Assembly (NCBI GenBank): GCA_015064585.1
Contig: SVRY01000004.1
Span: 1 to 64,000 of the forward strand
Direction of reading: 5' to 3'
DNA length: 64,000 bases
From: Oscillospiraceae bacterium
GTDB lineage: Bacteria; Bacillota; Clostridia; Oscillospirales; CAG-272
The position numbers were made by a program, and so were the translations under genes. This document shows positions 36,943-46,582 of this stretch, piece after piece (the stretch's first letter is position 1; each line of letters begins with the position of its first letter). The notes under the pieces are model-generated. The model did no database searches, was not told the DNA's origin, and worked only from the letters and a program-made list of their open reading frames with translations.

Positions 36943-37533
36943 TTATTGATTATTTGCCTGCATTTCATCAATGGTCATGCCAAAACAGGGCAAAAGGTGT
37001 TGTATGAACCAATCCAGTTCTTCGCAATGCATATCAGAAAGTGATTTGGCAGTGGCGTTTTTGGCGGATAAAAATTCGGTGTTCCCGCATTTTTCTTCTT
37101 CTACGCATTTGATATAAGCGGTTAACTTGTCGGCAGCTTTGATCAATTTGTGTTCTTCTGCTTTTCCGCCGCTGAAAATTTCTTGGTAGCTTGCTCTGAG
37201 CGGATCGGGGAGTTTTGACAAGAGTGTTTGAATCGCCTGATCTTCAATGTGTTTGTAGCTTTCGCGGGTGTTTCGATCGAAGTATTTGACAGGGGTGGGA
37301 AGATCTCCTGTATATACTTCCGGCACATCATGGAAGAGTGCCAGAGTGGCAATGCGGTCGGGATCATGGCTTTTTTGAAAGTATTCGTTTCCAATGACCG
37401 CCAGGGCATGCGCCAAGACGGCGGTTTCCATTGCGTGTTCGGAAAGATTCTCGGACAGTGTATTGCGCATCAATCCCCAGCGCCGGATATATTTTTGACG
37501 GAAGACCAGGGCAAAAAAACTGTAGTTGTCCAT
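36943..37533 (-). CDS. yfbR: YfbR-type HD-domain 5'-deoxynucleotidase
   Basis: MDNYSFFALVFRQKYIRRWGLMRNTLSENLSEHAMETAVLAHALAVIGNEYF...ALFHDVPEVYTGDLPTPVKYF; HD motif. Internal ATG at 37533 used. Confidence 0.9.
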   Translation of the reverse strand: MDNYSFFALVFRQKYIRRWGLMRNTLSENLSEHAMETAVLAHALAVIGNEYFQKSHDPDRIATLALFHDVPEVYTGDLPTPVKYFDRNTRESYKHIEDQAIQTLLSKLPDPLRASYQEIFSGGKAEEHKLIKAADKLTAYIKCVEEEKCGNTEFLSAKNATAKSLSDMHCEELDWFIQHLLPCFGMTIDEMQANNQ

Positions 37534-37581
37534 TTTGACACCTCCTAATATGTGTTGAAAATAAACGATGGAGTTGTAGAG

Positions 37582-37659
37582 ATTATAGCAAAACAATCTA
37601 TCATTGTCAAGCGCAAACCCAAACAAAGGCTTGACAAGCATTATGAAATAGTGTACAAT
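37582..37659. promoter_or_regulatory. Divergent yfbR/thyX promoters
   Basis: Minus: TTGACA (37605-37610) 17 nt TATAAT (37582-37587). Plus: TTGACA (37631-37636) 17 nt TACAAT (37654-37659). Confidence 0.8.
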
Positions 37660-37691
37660 AAAAAAGATGATATATGATCGGGGGAGAACTT

Positions 37692-38456
37692 ATGAAAGTA
37701 GAATTGCTTGCTTACACGCCGAATGCGGATAAATTGGTGGCTGCCGCTGCTAAGCTTTGTTATGCCCAAAGTGATATCGATTCACTGCTGGACAATCTCA
37801 CTCCCGAAAAGACCGAGGCTTTCTTGGATAAGCTGATGGCTCTGGGGCATGAAAGCCCGGTGGAGCATGCCAGCTTTACTTTTGGTATTGAAGGTGTATC
37901 GCGCACATTGCTTGCGCAGTTGACTCGTCACAGATTGGCATCTTTTTCTGTTCAGAGTCAGAGATATGTTTCTAAATCCGGTTTTTCCTATATTGTGCCT
38001 CCCGAAATTGAAAACTGTCCGCAGGCCAGGGAATTGTATTTGGCTGCCATGCGCCGCAATGCTGAAGATTATGATGCTATCCGTAATCTTTTGATCGATA
38101 AACATAAGTCGGCTTACATGGCAGAAGGAAAAGATGAAAAACAGGCACTGGCGCTGGCGGAAAAGAAGGCGAATGAAGATGCTCGCTTTGTTTTGCCCGG
38201 AGCGTGTGATACCAGAATCATCATGACCATGAATACCAGATCCTTATATAATTTCTTTAAACTTCGTTGCTGTAACCGTGCGCAGTGGGAAATATGCGAA
38301 ATGGCATGGCAAATGTTGGCGTTGGTTCGTGAAGTAAGTCCGCTGCTGTTTAGAAATGCGGGACCTGCTTGTGTACGTAAAGGGTGCTCTGAAGGAGCAA
38401 TGTCATGCGGAAAAGCTTTGGAAGTCAGAGCGCGTCACCAAGCACTAAATAATTGA
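37692..38456 (+). CDS. thyX: FAD-dependent thymidylate synthase
   Basis: ThyX motif RHRLASFSVQSQRY; SPVEHASFTFGIEGVSR; LPGACDTRIIMTMNTRSLYNFFKLRCCNRAQWEI. Confidence 0.96.
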   Translation: MKVELLAYTPNADKLVAAAAKLCYAQSDIDSLLDNLTPEKTEAFLDKLMALGHESPVEHASFTFGIEGVSRTLLAQLTRHRLASFSVQSQRYVSKSGFSYIVPPEIENCPQARELYLAAMRRNAEDYDAIRNLLIDKHKSAYMAEGKDEKQALALAEKKANEDARFVLPGACDTRIIMTMNTRSLYNFFKLRCCNRAQWEICEMAWQMLALVREVSPLLFRNAGPACVRKGCSEGAMSCGKALEVRARHQALNN

Positions 38457-38944
38457 ATAATTTAAAAAAGTCAATTGGCATCTTGCTCGTTGGCTTTTTG
38501 TTTTGTAGCGGACAGTGAAAAAACGTGGCGATTTTTGTGTGGCTGTTGTGCGTAAAGTGTGCAAAAAAAGGCAGTGTGTGAATAATATATGTCGCAGAAT
38601 GCCAAGGCGTTTTTTGGTGTAGAAAATTGATGCTTAAAATTGTGCAAAATCACCAAAATAAAAGATGTGGAAAATATGAACAAAAAGCAAGATAAAAAGC
38701 CGGGTTGTATGGTTTAGGATTAAGAAACAAATTTTATTTTATTAAAAAGCAATGTAACAAGTCAATTGTCAGTTGTAATTGCAAATAAATAGTTAATAAC
38801 ATTAACACACTGAGCAACACATCGACGGCGTACGCGCGATACACGTGGAAGGGTGTAAAGCTATGGCAGGGACAGATGATTTGCAAAATAAGAATAGTTC
38901 CTAAAAATAAGAATTCTTTGGAATTATATGCAAAATTCCCGACC

Positions 38945-38973
38945 TTGACTTTTTGCTTTTATTATGATAAGAT
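38945..38973 (+). promoter_or_regulatory. Putative promoter of the 39-53 kb cluster
   Basis: TTGACT (38945-38950), 17 nt, TAAGAT (38968-38973). Confidence 0.5.
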
Positions 38974-38979
38974 AGAACC

Positions 38980-39167
38980 ATCCAAAAAAAGAAGTGTTTC
39001 CTGCCCTGTAAAAATGGCAGGGATTGTCTTCTTTGAAGCTGTTTCGGGCGGCTGCCGATCGGAGCCCGAACGGGACGTGATCCCGAAAGAAGCCACTGTC
39101 TGTGGAACCATTTCGCTTTTATGTTCTGCCGGGTGGATCGGTTGAAATCAAATGGGAGGAACATTTT
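38980..39167 (+). promoter_or_regulatory. Structured 5' leader with three hairpins, unknown class
   Basis: aaagaag(38988)...cctgcc-ctgtaaaaat-ggcagg...cttcttt(39034); ttcgggc(39043)...gcccgaa(39070); cggga-cgtga-tcccg (39071-39085). Confidence 0.4.
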
Positions 39168-42100
39168 ATGAGCAAGTCCATTGGAATCCGGCTTTTGGCC
39201 GGGATTCTCGTATTCGGAATGTTGTTCGGCGGTGCTGCGGTTGGCTCTGCTGCTGATGAAAACAGCAGTGTGCGTAATGATCGTGTGGGCAACCTGTCGG
39301 ATGTTTTGAATACGATTGATTATCAAAGCTATTATGCTAACTACGAAGAAGTTGCTTTTGACAGCAAAGGCAATCCGGTAAATGCCGGCGCAGTGGTTGA
39401 GGTGAACACCTCTGATTATACTGCGACAGATGATGTTAAAAAGATCATTGAGGCACGTAGTGAGCGAGCAAAAGAAGCCCTTGGCGAAGGTGCGGTTTAT
39501 CTGCCCGCCAGCGGCGAGGTTGTGTGGAAGATCCATGTAGAGAAAGCCGGTTTCTATACTTCTACATTCAGCTACTACACTATTATTGATAAAGCTGATG
39601 CAGAGTTGGGTATTGCTGCGAGCAAGAACTCATCCATCGAGCGTAGCCTTTATATTGACGGAGTAATTCCTTATTATGAAGCTACCTACTTGACCATGAG
39701 CAAAACTTATCGTAACTTTGTTACCAAGTACAATGCTGACGGCGAAGAAATCGGCAGCAGTGTTATTTTGGATGGTGAAGAAGGAAACTTTGCTACCGAT
39801 ATTACAGGTAACGAAGTGCGTCCTGAGACTAAACTTGTGGAAGCGCGCAGATCCTACACATTCAGAGATTCTACCGGTTATGTTGTAGAGCCTTTGTATT
39901 TCTATCTGTCTGAGGGCGATCATGAGATCAAGCTGTACGCTCAGAGAGAAGCGGTTGTGATCAACAACTGGGTCTTTGAGGCTGTTGAATCCGAAAACAG
40001 CATTTATACTTATGAAGACTATGTGAAGGACTATACTTCCAAGGGTGCTAAGGATGTTATTCTGAAAGATGCGCTTACGGATGCCTTCAAAAAAGAGCTT
40101 TCTTCCAAGAGAGTATCTTTCCCTTCCGGCATGATTAAATATCAGGCTGAGTACAGTGAATCCGCTTCGGATATTACACTGTATCCTACAACCGACCGTA
40201 CCTCGTGTATCACTGAACCGCAGCATGAATCGAAACAGCATTTGAATACCATCGGCGGCGGTTCTACCGACAGTAAGAAATGGACAACGGTTGGTCAGTG
40301 GATTCGTTACGAAATTGAAGTTCCCGCAAGCGGATTTTACACCATTGCTCCTCGCTTTAACCAAACGCTGCTTGCAGGTTCCTTTGTATCCCGTCAGTTG
40401 CGCGTTCAGCTTCCCGGTGAAGATGAAGCGACGGTTCCTTTCTATGAAGCAAGCTATCTGCGTTTTGGCTATAGCGACGATTGGCAGATAGACTTCCTTT
40501 CCGCTGACGGAAAGACGCCTTTGAAGGTGTATCTCGAAAAAGGTGTTAACTATATTGAATTTGAAGCTAACCTCGGTGACATGGCAAGAATTATCTCTGC
40601 TGTTGATGAGTCTTTGGACAATATCACAGAGGCATATTCGAAAATTCTGATGCTGGTTGGTACCAACCCTGACGAATACCGCGACTATAATTTTAATGAA
40701 CGTATCCCGGATGCGGTTGAAGAGCTTGCACTGCAGGCGGTAAATCTGAAAGCAATCACAGAAGAATTGCAAGCTATCACCGGCTCCAAAGGTAGCCACG
40801 TTGCTACTCTGGAAACCGTAATTCAGCTTCTTGAAAAAATGGGAAGCGATGAAGATGAGATCGCAGGTAACTTGACTACCTTGAAATCCAATATGGGTAC
40901 TTTGGGTACTTGGATTTCCGATTCTCGTGAGTCTCCTCTGGAATGGGACTATTTCTTGATCTGCTCCGGTAACGCGACTAAGAAGAGTCTGCCGGATGCC
41001 ACCGCCGGATTCTTTAAGACTCTGTGGTTTGAAATCAAGATGTTCTTTGCAAGCTTTACCGCTAATTATGATACGCTGGGCGTTATGAACAAGTCTTCCT
41101 TGGAAGACGGCGCTGTAGAAGTATGGTATGCAACCGACCGTGACCGTGCGCAGATCCTGCGTAACTTGGTTACCAATACATTTACCAGCCAAACCAATAT
41201 CGCGGTTAATATGAAGCTGGTTGCAGGCGGTTCGCTGCTTCCTTCTGTACTGGCAGGTGTTGGACCTGATGTATCGTTGGGACACGGCAGTTCTGATGCG
41301 ATCAACTGGGCGATTCGTAGTGCTCTTGTTGAGCTGACTGATTTTGAAGGTGCGCAAGAGATCACCGGTTTCCAGAACGTCATTGCCGAATTCCATGGTC
41401 AGGCAGAAGATAAAGAGGTTGCAGATAAGGCTTGGTTTACCACTTCCGCAACCGTGCCGATGACTCTGCATGAAGTAATCACAGAGGCTGATTACAAGAA
41501 ACTTTCCGCAAAAGAAAAGGCAGAGTATTCTGTATTTACTCCCAAGGAAACCGACTCCGAAGAGGTAAAGAAGGGTACCTATTATGAGAAGTTCTCTCTG
41601 TGGGGCCTGCCTATGGAACAGAGCTTTAACGTAATGTTCTACCGTGCGGATATCTTCAACGAACTGGGAATCGAACCTCCCAGAACATGGGATGACCTGA
41701 ACGCCATCATCGGTGTACTCAGCGCAAACAACATGGAAATTGCAATGCCCACCTCTCTGGGCGGCTTCCAGCTTTTCATGTATCAGAATAACGGTGATAT
41801 GTATAGCAATGCCGGCCAGACGGTATCCTTTGACCAAAACAATTCTTTGGAATCTTTTGAGATGCTTTGCGAGTTGTTCCAGCAATACAAGTTCCCTGTA
41901 GCATATGACTTCTCTAACCGTTTCCGTACCGGTGAAATCCCGATCGGAATTATGCCTTACGGCACTTATACACAGCTGTCTCTGTTCGCTACTGAAATCA
42001 AGGGCTTGTGGGAATTTATTCCGATGCCCGGTGTAGCTACTTATGATGATGATGGTAACATCGTTTCCATCAATAATGAGTCTGTTTCCGGTTCTTCTTG

Positions 42101-42503
42101 TGCGATTATGCTGACCAGCGATGATCGCAGCGAAGCAAAGACCAAGCAGGCTTGGGAATTCATGAAGTGGTTTGTTGGCGAACAATGCCAGACTGACTAC
42201 GCAAATGAGCTGACTGCTTTGTTGGGTACTGAATCCAAGCACAACACTGCCAATATCAATGCTCTGAGAGCGTTGCCTTGGACTACTGCAGAATTGGCAA
42301 GCCTTGAAAGTCAGTTCCAGAACCTGGCAGGTGTACCCGAGTATCCCGGAAGTTACATTATTGCACGTTATGTAAACTTTGCATTCCTGGATGTTGTTAA
42401 CAACAATGCGGATCCTATCCAGTCTTTGCGTGAATACATTACAGCTATTAACTCTGAATTGTCCAGAAAACGTCAAGAATTCGGTCTTGCTTATATGGAC
42501 TAA
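39168..42503 (+). CDS. Giant extracellular solute-binding protein: N-terminal carbohydrate-binding-like modules plus C-terminal SBP_bac_1 domain
   Basis: 1111 aa from ATG 39168. Two similar beta-rich modules (LPASGEVVWKIHVEKAGFYTSTFSYYTI...RSLYIDGVIPYYEATYL / VGQWIRYEIEVPASGFYTIAPRFNQT...RVQLPGEDEATVPFYEASYLRFG); SBP part LPMEQSFNVMFYRADIFNELGIEPPRTWDDLNAIIGVL...FMKWFVGEQCQTDYANE. Confidence 0.88.
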   Translation: MSKSIGIRLLAGILVFGMLFGGAAVGSAADENSSVRNDRVGNLSDVLNTIDYQSYYANYEEVAFDSKGNPVNAGAVVEVNTSDYTATDDVKKIIEARSERAKEALGEGAVYLPASGEVVWKIHVEKAGFYTSTFSYYTIIDKADAELGIAASKNSSIERSLYIDGVIPYYEATYLTMSKTYRNFVTKYNADGEEIGSSVILDGEEGNFATDITGNEVRPETKLVEARRSYTFRDSTGYVVEPLYFYLSEGDHEIKLYAQREAVVINNWVFEAVESENSIYTYEDYVKDYTSKGAKDVILKDALTDAFKKELSSKRVSFPSGMIKYQAEYSESASDITLYPTTDRTSCITEPQHESKQHLNTIGGGSTDSKKWTTVGQWIRYEIEVPASGFYTIAPRFNQTLLAGSFVSRQLRVQLPGEDEATVPFYEASYLRFGYSDDWQIDFLSADGKTPLKVYLEKGVNYIEFEANLGDMARIISAVDESLDNITEAYSKILMLVGTNPDEYRDYNFNERIPDAVEELALQAVNLKAITEELQAITGSKGSHVATLETVIQLLEKMGSDEDEIAGNLTTLKSNMGTLGTWISDSRESPLEWDYFLICSGNATKKSLPDATAGFFKTLWFEIKMFFASFTANYDTLGVMNKSSLEDGAVEVWYATDRDRAQILRNLVTNTFTSQTNIAVNMKLVAGGSLLPSVLAGVGPDVSLGHGSSDAINWAIRSALVELTDFEGAQEITGFQNVIAEFHGQAEDKEVADKAWFTTSATVPMTLHEVITEADYKKLSAKEKAEYSVFTPKETDSEEVKKGTYYEKFSLWGLPMEQSFNVMFYRADIFNELGIEPPRTWDDLNAIIGVLSANNMEIAMPTSLGGFQLFMYQNNGDMYSNAGQTVSFDQNNSLESFEMLCELFQQYKFPVAYDFSNRFRTGEIPIGIMPYGTYTQLSLFATEIKGLWEFIPMPGVATYDDDGNIVSINNESVSGSSCAIMLTSDDRSEAKTKQAWEFMKWFVGEQCQTDYANELTALLGTESKHNTANINALRALPWTTAELASLESQFQNLAGVPEYPGSYIIARYVNFAFLDVVNNNADPIQSLREYITAINSELSRKRQEFGLAYMD

Positions 42504-42512
42504 ATAATTCGT

Positions 42513-42536
42513 ACCGGATCGCCTTCCGGCGATCCG
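42513..42536 (+). promoter_or_regulatory. Perfect intercistronic hairpin between SBP and permease genes
   Basis: ccggatcgcc-ttcc-ggcgatccgg, 10-bp perfect stem, no T-tract. Confidence 0.75.
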
Positions 42537-42569
42537 GACACCAAAATTCAGTATAAGGAGTGAATAAAA

Positions 42570-43538
42570 GTGTCTGAAACGGCAGCTGCAAAAATGCCTA
42601 AAGTTGCCCCTAAAAAGGCAGTTTCCAGAAACGAGATGTCGAAGCTCACTTGGACGCTGAAGGAAATCAAGCGGAACTACATCGCATATTTGATGTTGGC
42701 TCCCTACTACTTTATTTTCCTTACCTTCACGGTTGTCCCGGTCGTTCTTTCTGCGATCCTCAGTTTCACTGACTTTAACATGCTAGAATTCCCTAACTTT
42801 GTTGGAGTCGACAACTATTTGCGACTTTTCTTGGATGACGATATCTTTATTATCGCTGTTCAGAATACGTTGATCTTTGCTGCGATTACCGGTCCTGTAT
42901 CTTACATACTATCCTTTGTCGTTGCATGGTTTATCAATGAACTTCCTCCCAAAATCAGAGCACTCGTAACTCTGGTATTCTACGCTCCCTCTATTTCGGG
43001 TGCTGTATATACCATTTGGGGTGTTGCTTTCTCCGGCGACTCTTACGGTTATGTAAACGGTTTGCTTTTGAAAATGGGTGTTATCGACGGACCTATTCAA
43101 TGGTTTAACAACGCAACCTACGTAATGCCTTTGTGTATTGTAGTTGCATTGTGGACCTCTCTCGGTACCGCGTTCTTGTCCTTCATTGCAGGTCTTCAGG
43201 TTGTTGACCGCAGCTTGTATGAAGCGGGCGCTGTTGACGGTATCAAGAACCGTTGGCAGGAACTTTGGTACATTACACTGCCTTACATGAAGCCCCAGAT
43301 GATGTTCGGTGCTATTCTCTCCATCACCGGCTCCTTCGGCTTCGGCGGTATCGTTACAGCCCTTGCCGGCTTCCCCTCTGTAGACTATGCGGCTCATACC
43401 ATTACTCACCATTTGGATGACTACGGTGGAGCCCGTTACGAAATCGGCTACGCTTCTGCGATTGCTACTGTACTGTTTATCTTGATGTATGCAGCAAACG
43501 TTGGCGTTCAGAAATTGTTATCAAAGGTGGGACAATAA
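42570..43538 (+). CDS. MalF/UgpA-type sugar ABC permease
   Basis: GTG start; LMLAPYYFIFLTFTVVPVVLSAILSFTDF; EAA loop LYEAGAVDGIKNRWQELWYITLPYMKPQM. Confidence 0.93.
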   Translation: MSETAAAKMPKVAPKKAVSRNEMSKLTWTLKEIKRNYIAYLMLAPYYFIFLTFTVVPVVLSAILSFTDFNMLEFPNFVGVDNYLRLFLDDDIFIIAVQNTLIFAAITGPVSYILSFVVAWFINELPPKIRALVTLVFYAPSISGAVYTIWGVAFSGDSYGYVNGLLLKMGVIDGPIQWFNNATYVMPLCIVVALWTSLGTAFLSFIAGLQVVDRSLYEAGAVDGIKNRWQELWYITLPYMKPQMMFGAILSITGSFGFGGIVTALAGFPSVDYAAHTITHHLDDYGGARYEIGYASAIATVLFILMYAANVGVQKLLSKVGQ

Positions 43539-43539
43539 C

Positions 43540-44415
43540 ATGAGTAAAAAACTTAGAACAAGAAGACATGCCGTTGTCCTGAACCGTTCAGCGGGTGGCG
43601 ACGCCGGTATTACATTCTTCTTAACAATTTTGGGTGTCTTCATGTTTCTTCCGATGCTGTACACAGTTCTGCAGTCTCTGAAGCCTCTGGATGAACTTTG
43701 GACATTCCCTCCCAGATTCTGGGTTTACAATCCCAGCTTTAAAAACTACGGAGATTTGTTCCGTTTGATGAATACATCGTGGGTTCCTTTCTCCCGTTAC
43801 ATATTCAATACGGTTTTGATCTCCGTAACCGGTACTGCAGGTAACTTGATTCTTGCATCACTGGCGGCATATGTTTTGTCCAAGATCAAATTCCCCGGCA
43901 GAGGATGGATGTTCCAGCTGATTGTTAAATCGCTGATGTTCCACTCCACAGTCGGCGGTATCACAACCTTCCTGATCCTGTCCAAAGTTGGAATGGTTGA
44001 CAACATTCTGTCGGTTATCATTCCTGCTTGGGGTTCCACTTTGGGTCTGTACCTTATGAAACAGTTTATGGAAAGCTCGGTTTCCGATGCGGTTTTGGAA
44101 TCTGCCCGTCTTGACGGTGCAAGCGAACTGCGTACATTCCTGGTAATTGCGATGCCAATGGTTAAGCCTGCATGGCTGACACTGATCGTATACTCCTTCC
44201 AGGGACTTTGGAACTCCGGTTCTTCCATCTACATTTACAGTGAACAGCTCAAAACATTTAACTATGCAATCTCGCAGATCCTTGCGGGCGGCGTGGTGCG
44301 TGCCGGTGCCGGTGCAGCATCCGTTGTTATCATGATGTTAGTTCCGATTTTGGTATTCGTTATTACTCAGAGTAACATTATCGAAACAATGTCTTCTTCC
44401 GGTATGAAAGACTAA
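43540..44415 (+). CDS. MalG/UgpE-type sugar ABC permease
   Basis: EAA loop LESARLDGASELRTFLVIAMPMVKPAWLTLIVYSFQGLWNSG. Start ATG 43540. Confidence 0.92.
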   Translation: MSKKLRTRRHAVVLNRSAGGDAGITFFLTILGVFMFLPMLYTVLQSLKPLDELWTFPPRFWVYNPSFKNYGDLFRLMNTSWVPFSRYIFNTVLISVTGTAGNLILASLAAYVLSKIKFPGRGWMFQLIVKSLMFHSTVGGITTFLILSKVGMVDNILSVIIPAWGSTLGLYLMKQFMESSVSDAVLESARLDGASELRTFLVIAMPMVKPAWLTLIVYSFQGLWNSGSSIYIYSEQLKTFNYAISQILAGGVVRAGAGAASVVIMMLVPILVFVITQSNIIETMSSSGMKD

Positions 44416-44429
44416 AGGGGGATATCATT

Positions 44430-46565
44430 ATGAAAAAATTAATAAGAATCATCGCCCTTGCGTTTGTTATGGTGTTGGTTTTTGGTACAGTTTCTGCCAG
44501 TGCAGCGGCGTACACAACCTATACTTACTCATTCGGCGGTCAACCCCTGAGTTCTCCCGATGCATATAGTCCTTATAAGCAGATCGATTCACAGTATATG
44601 GATCTGTCGGTTCCGTTGAATACACCTTCGGATCTGTATATTGATGATCTTGGTTTGATTTATATTGCGGACCCTTCTAACCACAGAATTGTTGTATTGG
44701 ATGAGAATTACAAGTTCTCTTATGAGATCAAGAGTTTCACCAACGTGTCCGGTAACCCTGACTCGTTGAATGCAGCGCAGGGTGTAGCTGTTGCAAATGG
44801 CAAAATCTACATCGCTGACACCCAGAACAGCCGTATCGTTGTTCTGGACCGTGAAACACAAAAGTGTGTTGCGATTCACAACACTCCCGATGCCGATGTT
44901 GTAAAAGAAGGTTCTATCTACAGTCCTGTAGCTCTCTCTGTTGACAATGCCGGCAGAATGTATGTTGTATCTTCTACCACCATCGATGGTATTATTTCTC
45001 TGAATGCAGATGGTTCTTTCGCATCCTTTATTGGTGCACAGAAAGTAACCTACAATGCATTGGAATTGTTCTGGCGCCGTTTCCAGTCCGAAGAAGAACG
45101 CGAAGCAGCAGAGCAGAATGTATCCGTAACATACAATAATATTTGTATAGATAAAGACGGCTTTATTTATGTTACTACTGAAAACATCGATGAGAATTCT
45201 CAGCAAAACGCAATTAAGAATAAAGACAAAGGCGGCGACTATGCTCCTGTTAAAAAGCTGAATGCAAAAGGTAACGAAATCATGCGTCGTAACGGTTTCT
45301 GGCCGCCTTCCGGTGAAGTTGCCGTACGTAATCAGTATGAAGTAGGCGAGGGCGATGTCAGCGGTGCTTCCAAGATTGTAGACGTTGCGATCGGACCTGA
45401 AGAAACTTGGTCTATTATCGACCAGAAGAGAAGCCGTATTTTTACCTACGATAAGAACGGTAACCTTCTGCACGTATTTGGCGATACCGGTACTCAAATG
45501 GGTAACCTGAAGATGGCCGGCGCGATCGTATATCAGGGAACTTCCATTCTTGTATTGGATAAGACCGAAAACGCATTTACTGTTTATAATATTACCGACT
45601 ACGGAAAAATTCTTCTGGAGGCTTTGCGCTTGACCAATAACCGCCAGTTTACTGAAGCTGTTGAGTATTGGGAAACCATTCTTCAGAGTAATAACAATTA
45701 CGATGCTGCATATGTAGGTATCGGAGATGCTCACTATCGTTCCGGTGACTACGAAAAGGCAATGGATAACTATAAAGTTGCTTCTGACACAGAAAGCTAT
45801 TCTGAAGCTTTCAAGCGTTGGAGAAAAGATGCAGTTAATGATTATCTGTTGCTGATAATTATCGTTGTAGTTGTATTCTTGGTTATTGTTGCCAAGTACA
45901 TGAGTTTTGCAGGTAAGGTGAACAAGCGTGTAGCTACGCAGGGCGGAAAGAGAAAATTCTACGAAGAGTTCTTGTATGCGCATCACGTTATGTTCCATCC
46001 GTTTGACGGGTTCTGGGATTTGAAGCATGAAAAGCGCGGTTCTGTGCGCTCGGCAACTGCTTGGTTAGCAATTACAGTTGCAGCATTCTGCTACAATTCT
46101 ATTGGTAAGTCCTATTTGTTCGCAAACGGTGCTCCCGGCAGTGTAGTCGGAACGATGATGAGTGTACTGGTACCTGTTTTCCTGTGGGTACTTGCAAACT
46201 GGTGCTTGACCACTCTGTTTGAGGGTGAAGGAAGCTTCAAAGATATTTATGTGGCAACATGCTACGCTTTGGCGCCCATGCCTTTCCTCATTATTTGTAC
46301 AACCGCATTGACACATGTGTTCTCGCTGTCTGAGGAAGGATTTGTTTCCTTGATCATGGGTCTTGCATGGGTTTGGTTCTTTATGTTGCTGTTCTTCGGA
46401 ACAATGGTTACTCACGACTTCCAGATGGGTAAGAACATTATTACGATGATTGCAACAGTAGTTGGTATGGCGGTTATCATGTTCGTCGCGATCCTCTTCT
46501 CGGGTCTGTTGATTAAGATGGCAACCTTTGTATCCAATATCATCACGGAATTGACCTTTAGTTAA
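44430..46565 (+). CDS. Secreted/membrane NHL-repeat + TPR + YIP1 domain protein
   Basis: Signal peptide; NHL-like PSDLYIDDLGLIYIADPSNHRIVVLDENY, AQGVAVANGKIYIADTQNSRIVVLD; TPR AYVGIGDAHYRSGDYEKAMDNYKVAS; TM LLLIIIVVVVFLVIVA; C-terminal YIP1-like multi-TM FLYAHHVMFHPFDGFWDLKHEKRGSVRSATAWL. Confidence 0.85.
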   Translation: MKKLIRIIALAFVMVLVFGTVSASAAAYTTYTYSFGGQPLSSPDAYSPYKQIDSQYMDLSVPLNTPSDLYIDDLGLIYIADPSNHRIVVLDENYKFSYEIKSFTNVSGNPDSLNAAQGVAVANGKIYIADTQNSRIVVLDRETQKCVAIHNTPDADVVKEGSIYSPVALSVDNAGRMYVVSSTTIDGIISLNADGSFASFIGAQKVTYNALELFWRRFQSEEEREAAEQNVSVTYNNICIDKDGFIYVTTENIDENSQQNAIKNKDKGGDYAPVKKLNAKGNEIMRRNGFWPPSGEVAVRNQYEVGEGDVSGASKIVDVAIGPEETWSIIDQKRSRIFTYDKNGNLLHVFGDTGTQMGNLKMAGAIVYQGTSILVLDKTENAFTVYNITDYGKILLEALRLTNNRQFTEAVEYWETILQSNNNYDAAYVGIGDAHYRSGDYEKAMDNYKVASDTESYSEAFKRWRKDAVNDYLLLIIIVVVVFLVIVAKYMSFAGKVNKRVATQGGKRKFYEEFLYAHHVMFHPFDGFWDLKHEKRGSVRSATAWLAITVAAFCYNSIGKSYLFANGAPGSVVGTMMSVLVPVFLWVLANWCLTTLFEGEGSFKDIYVATCYALAPMPFLIICTTALTHVFSLSEEGFVSLIMGLAWVWFFMLLFFGTMVTHDFQMGKNIITMIATVVGMAVIMFVAILFSGLLIKMATFVSNIITELTFS

Positions 46566-46582
46566 AGAAAGGAGATAGAAAC

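Noticed and set aside
39630-42476. 948-aa antisense ORF
   Set aside because: Lies wholly antisense to the SBP gene, which has clear domain signatures; the translation has no recognisable domain and is a by-product of codon bias.
44589-46028. 479-aa antisense ORF
   Set aside because: Antisense to the NHL-TPR-YIP1 gene; no domain signature.
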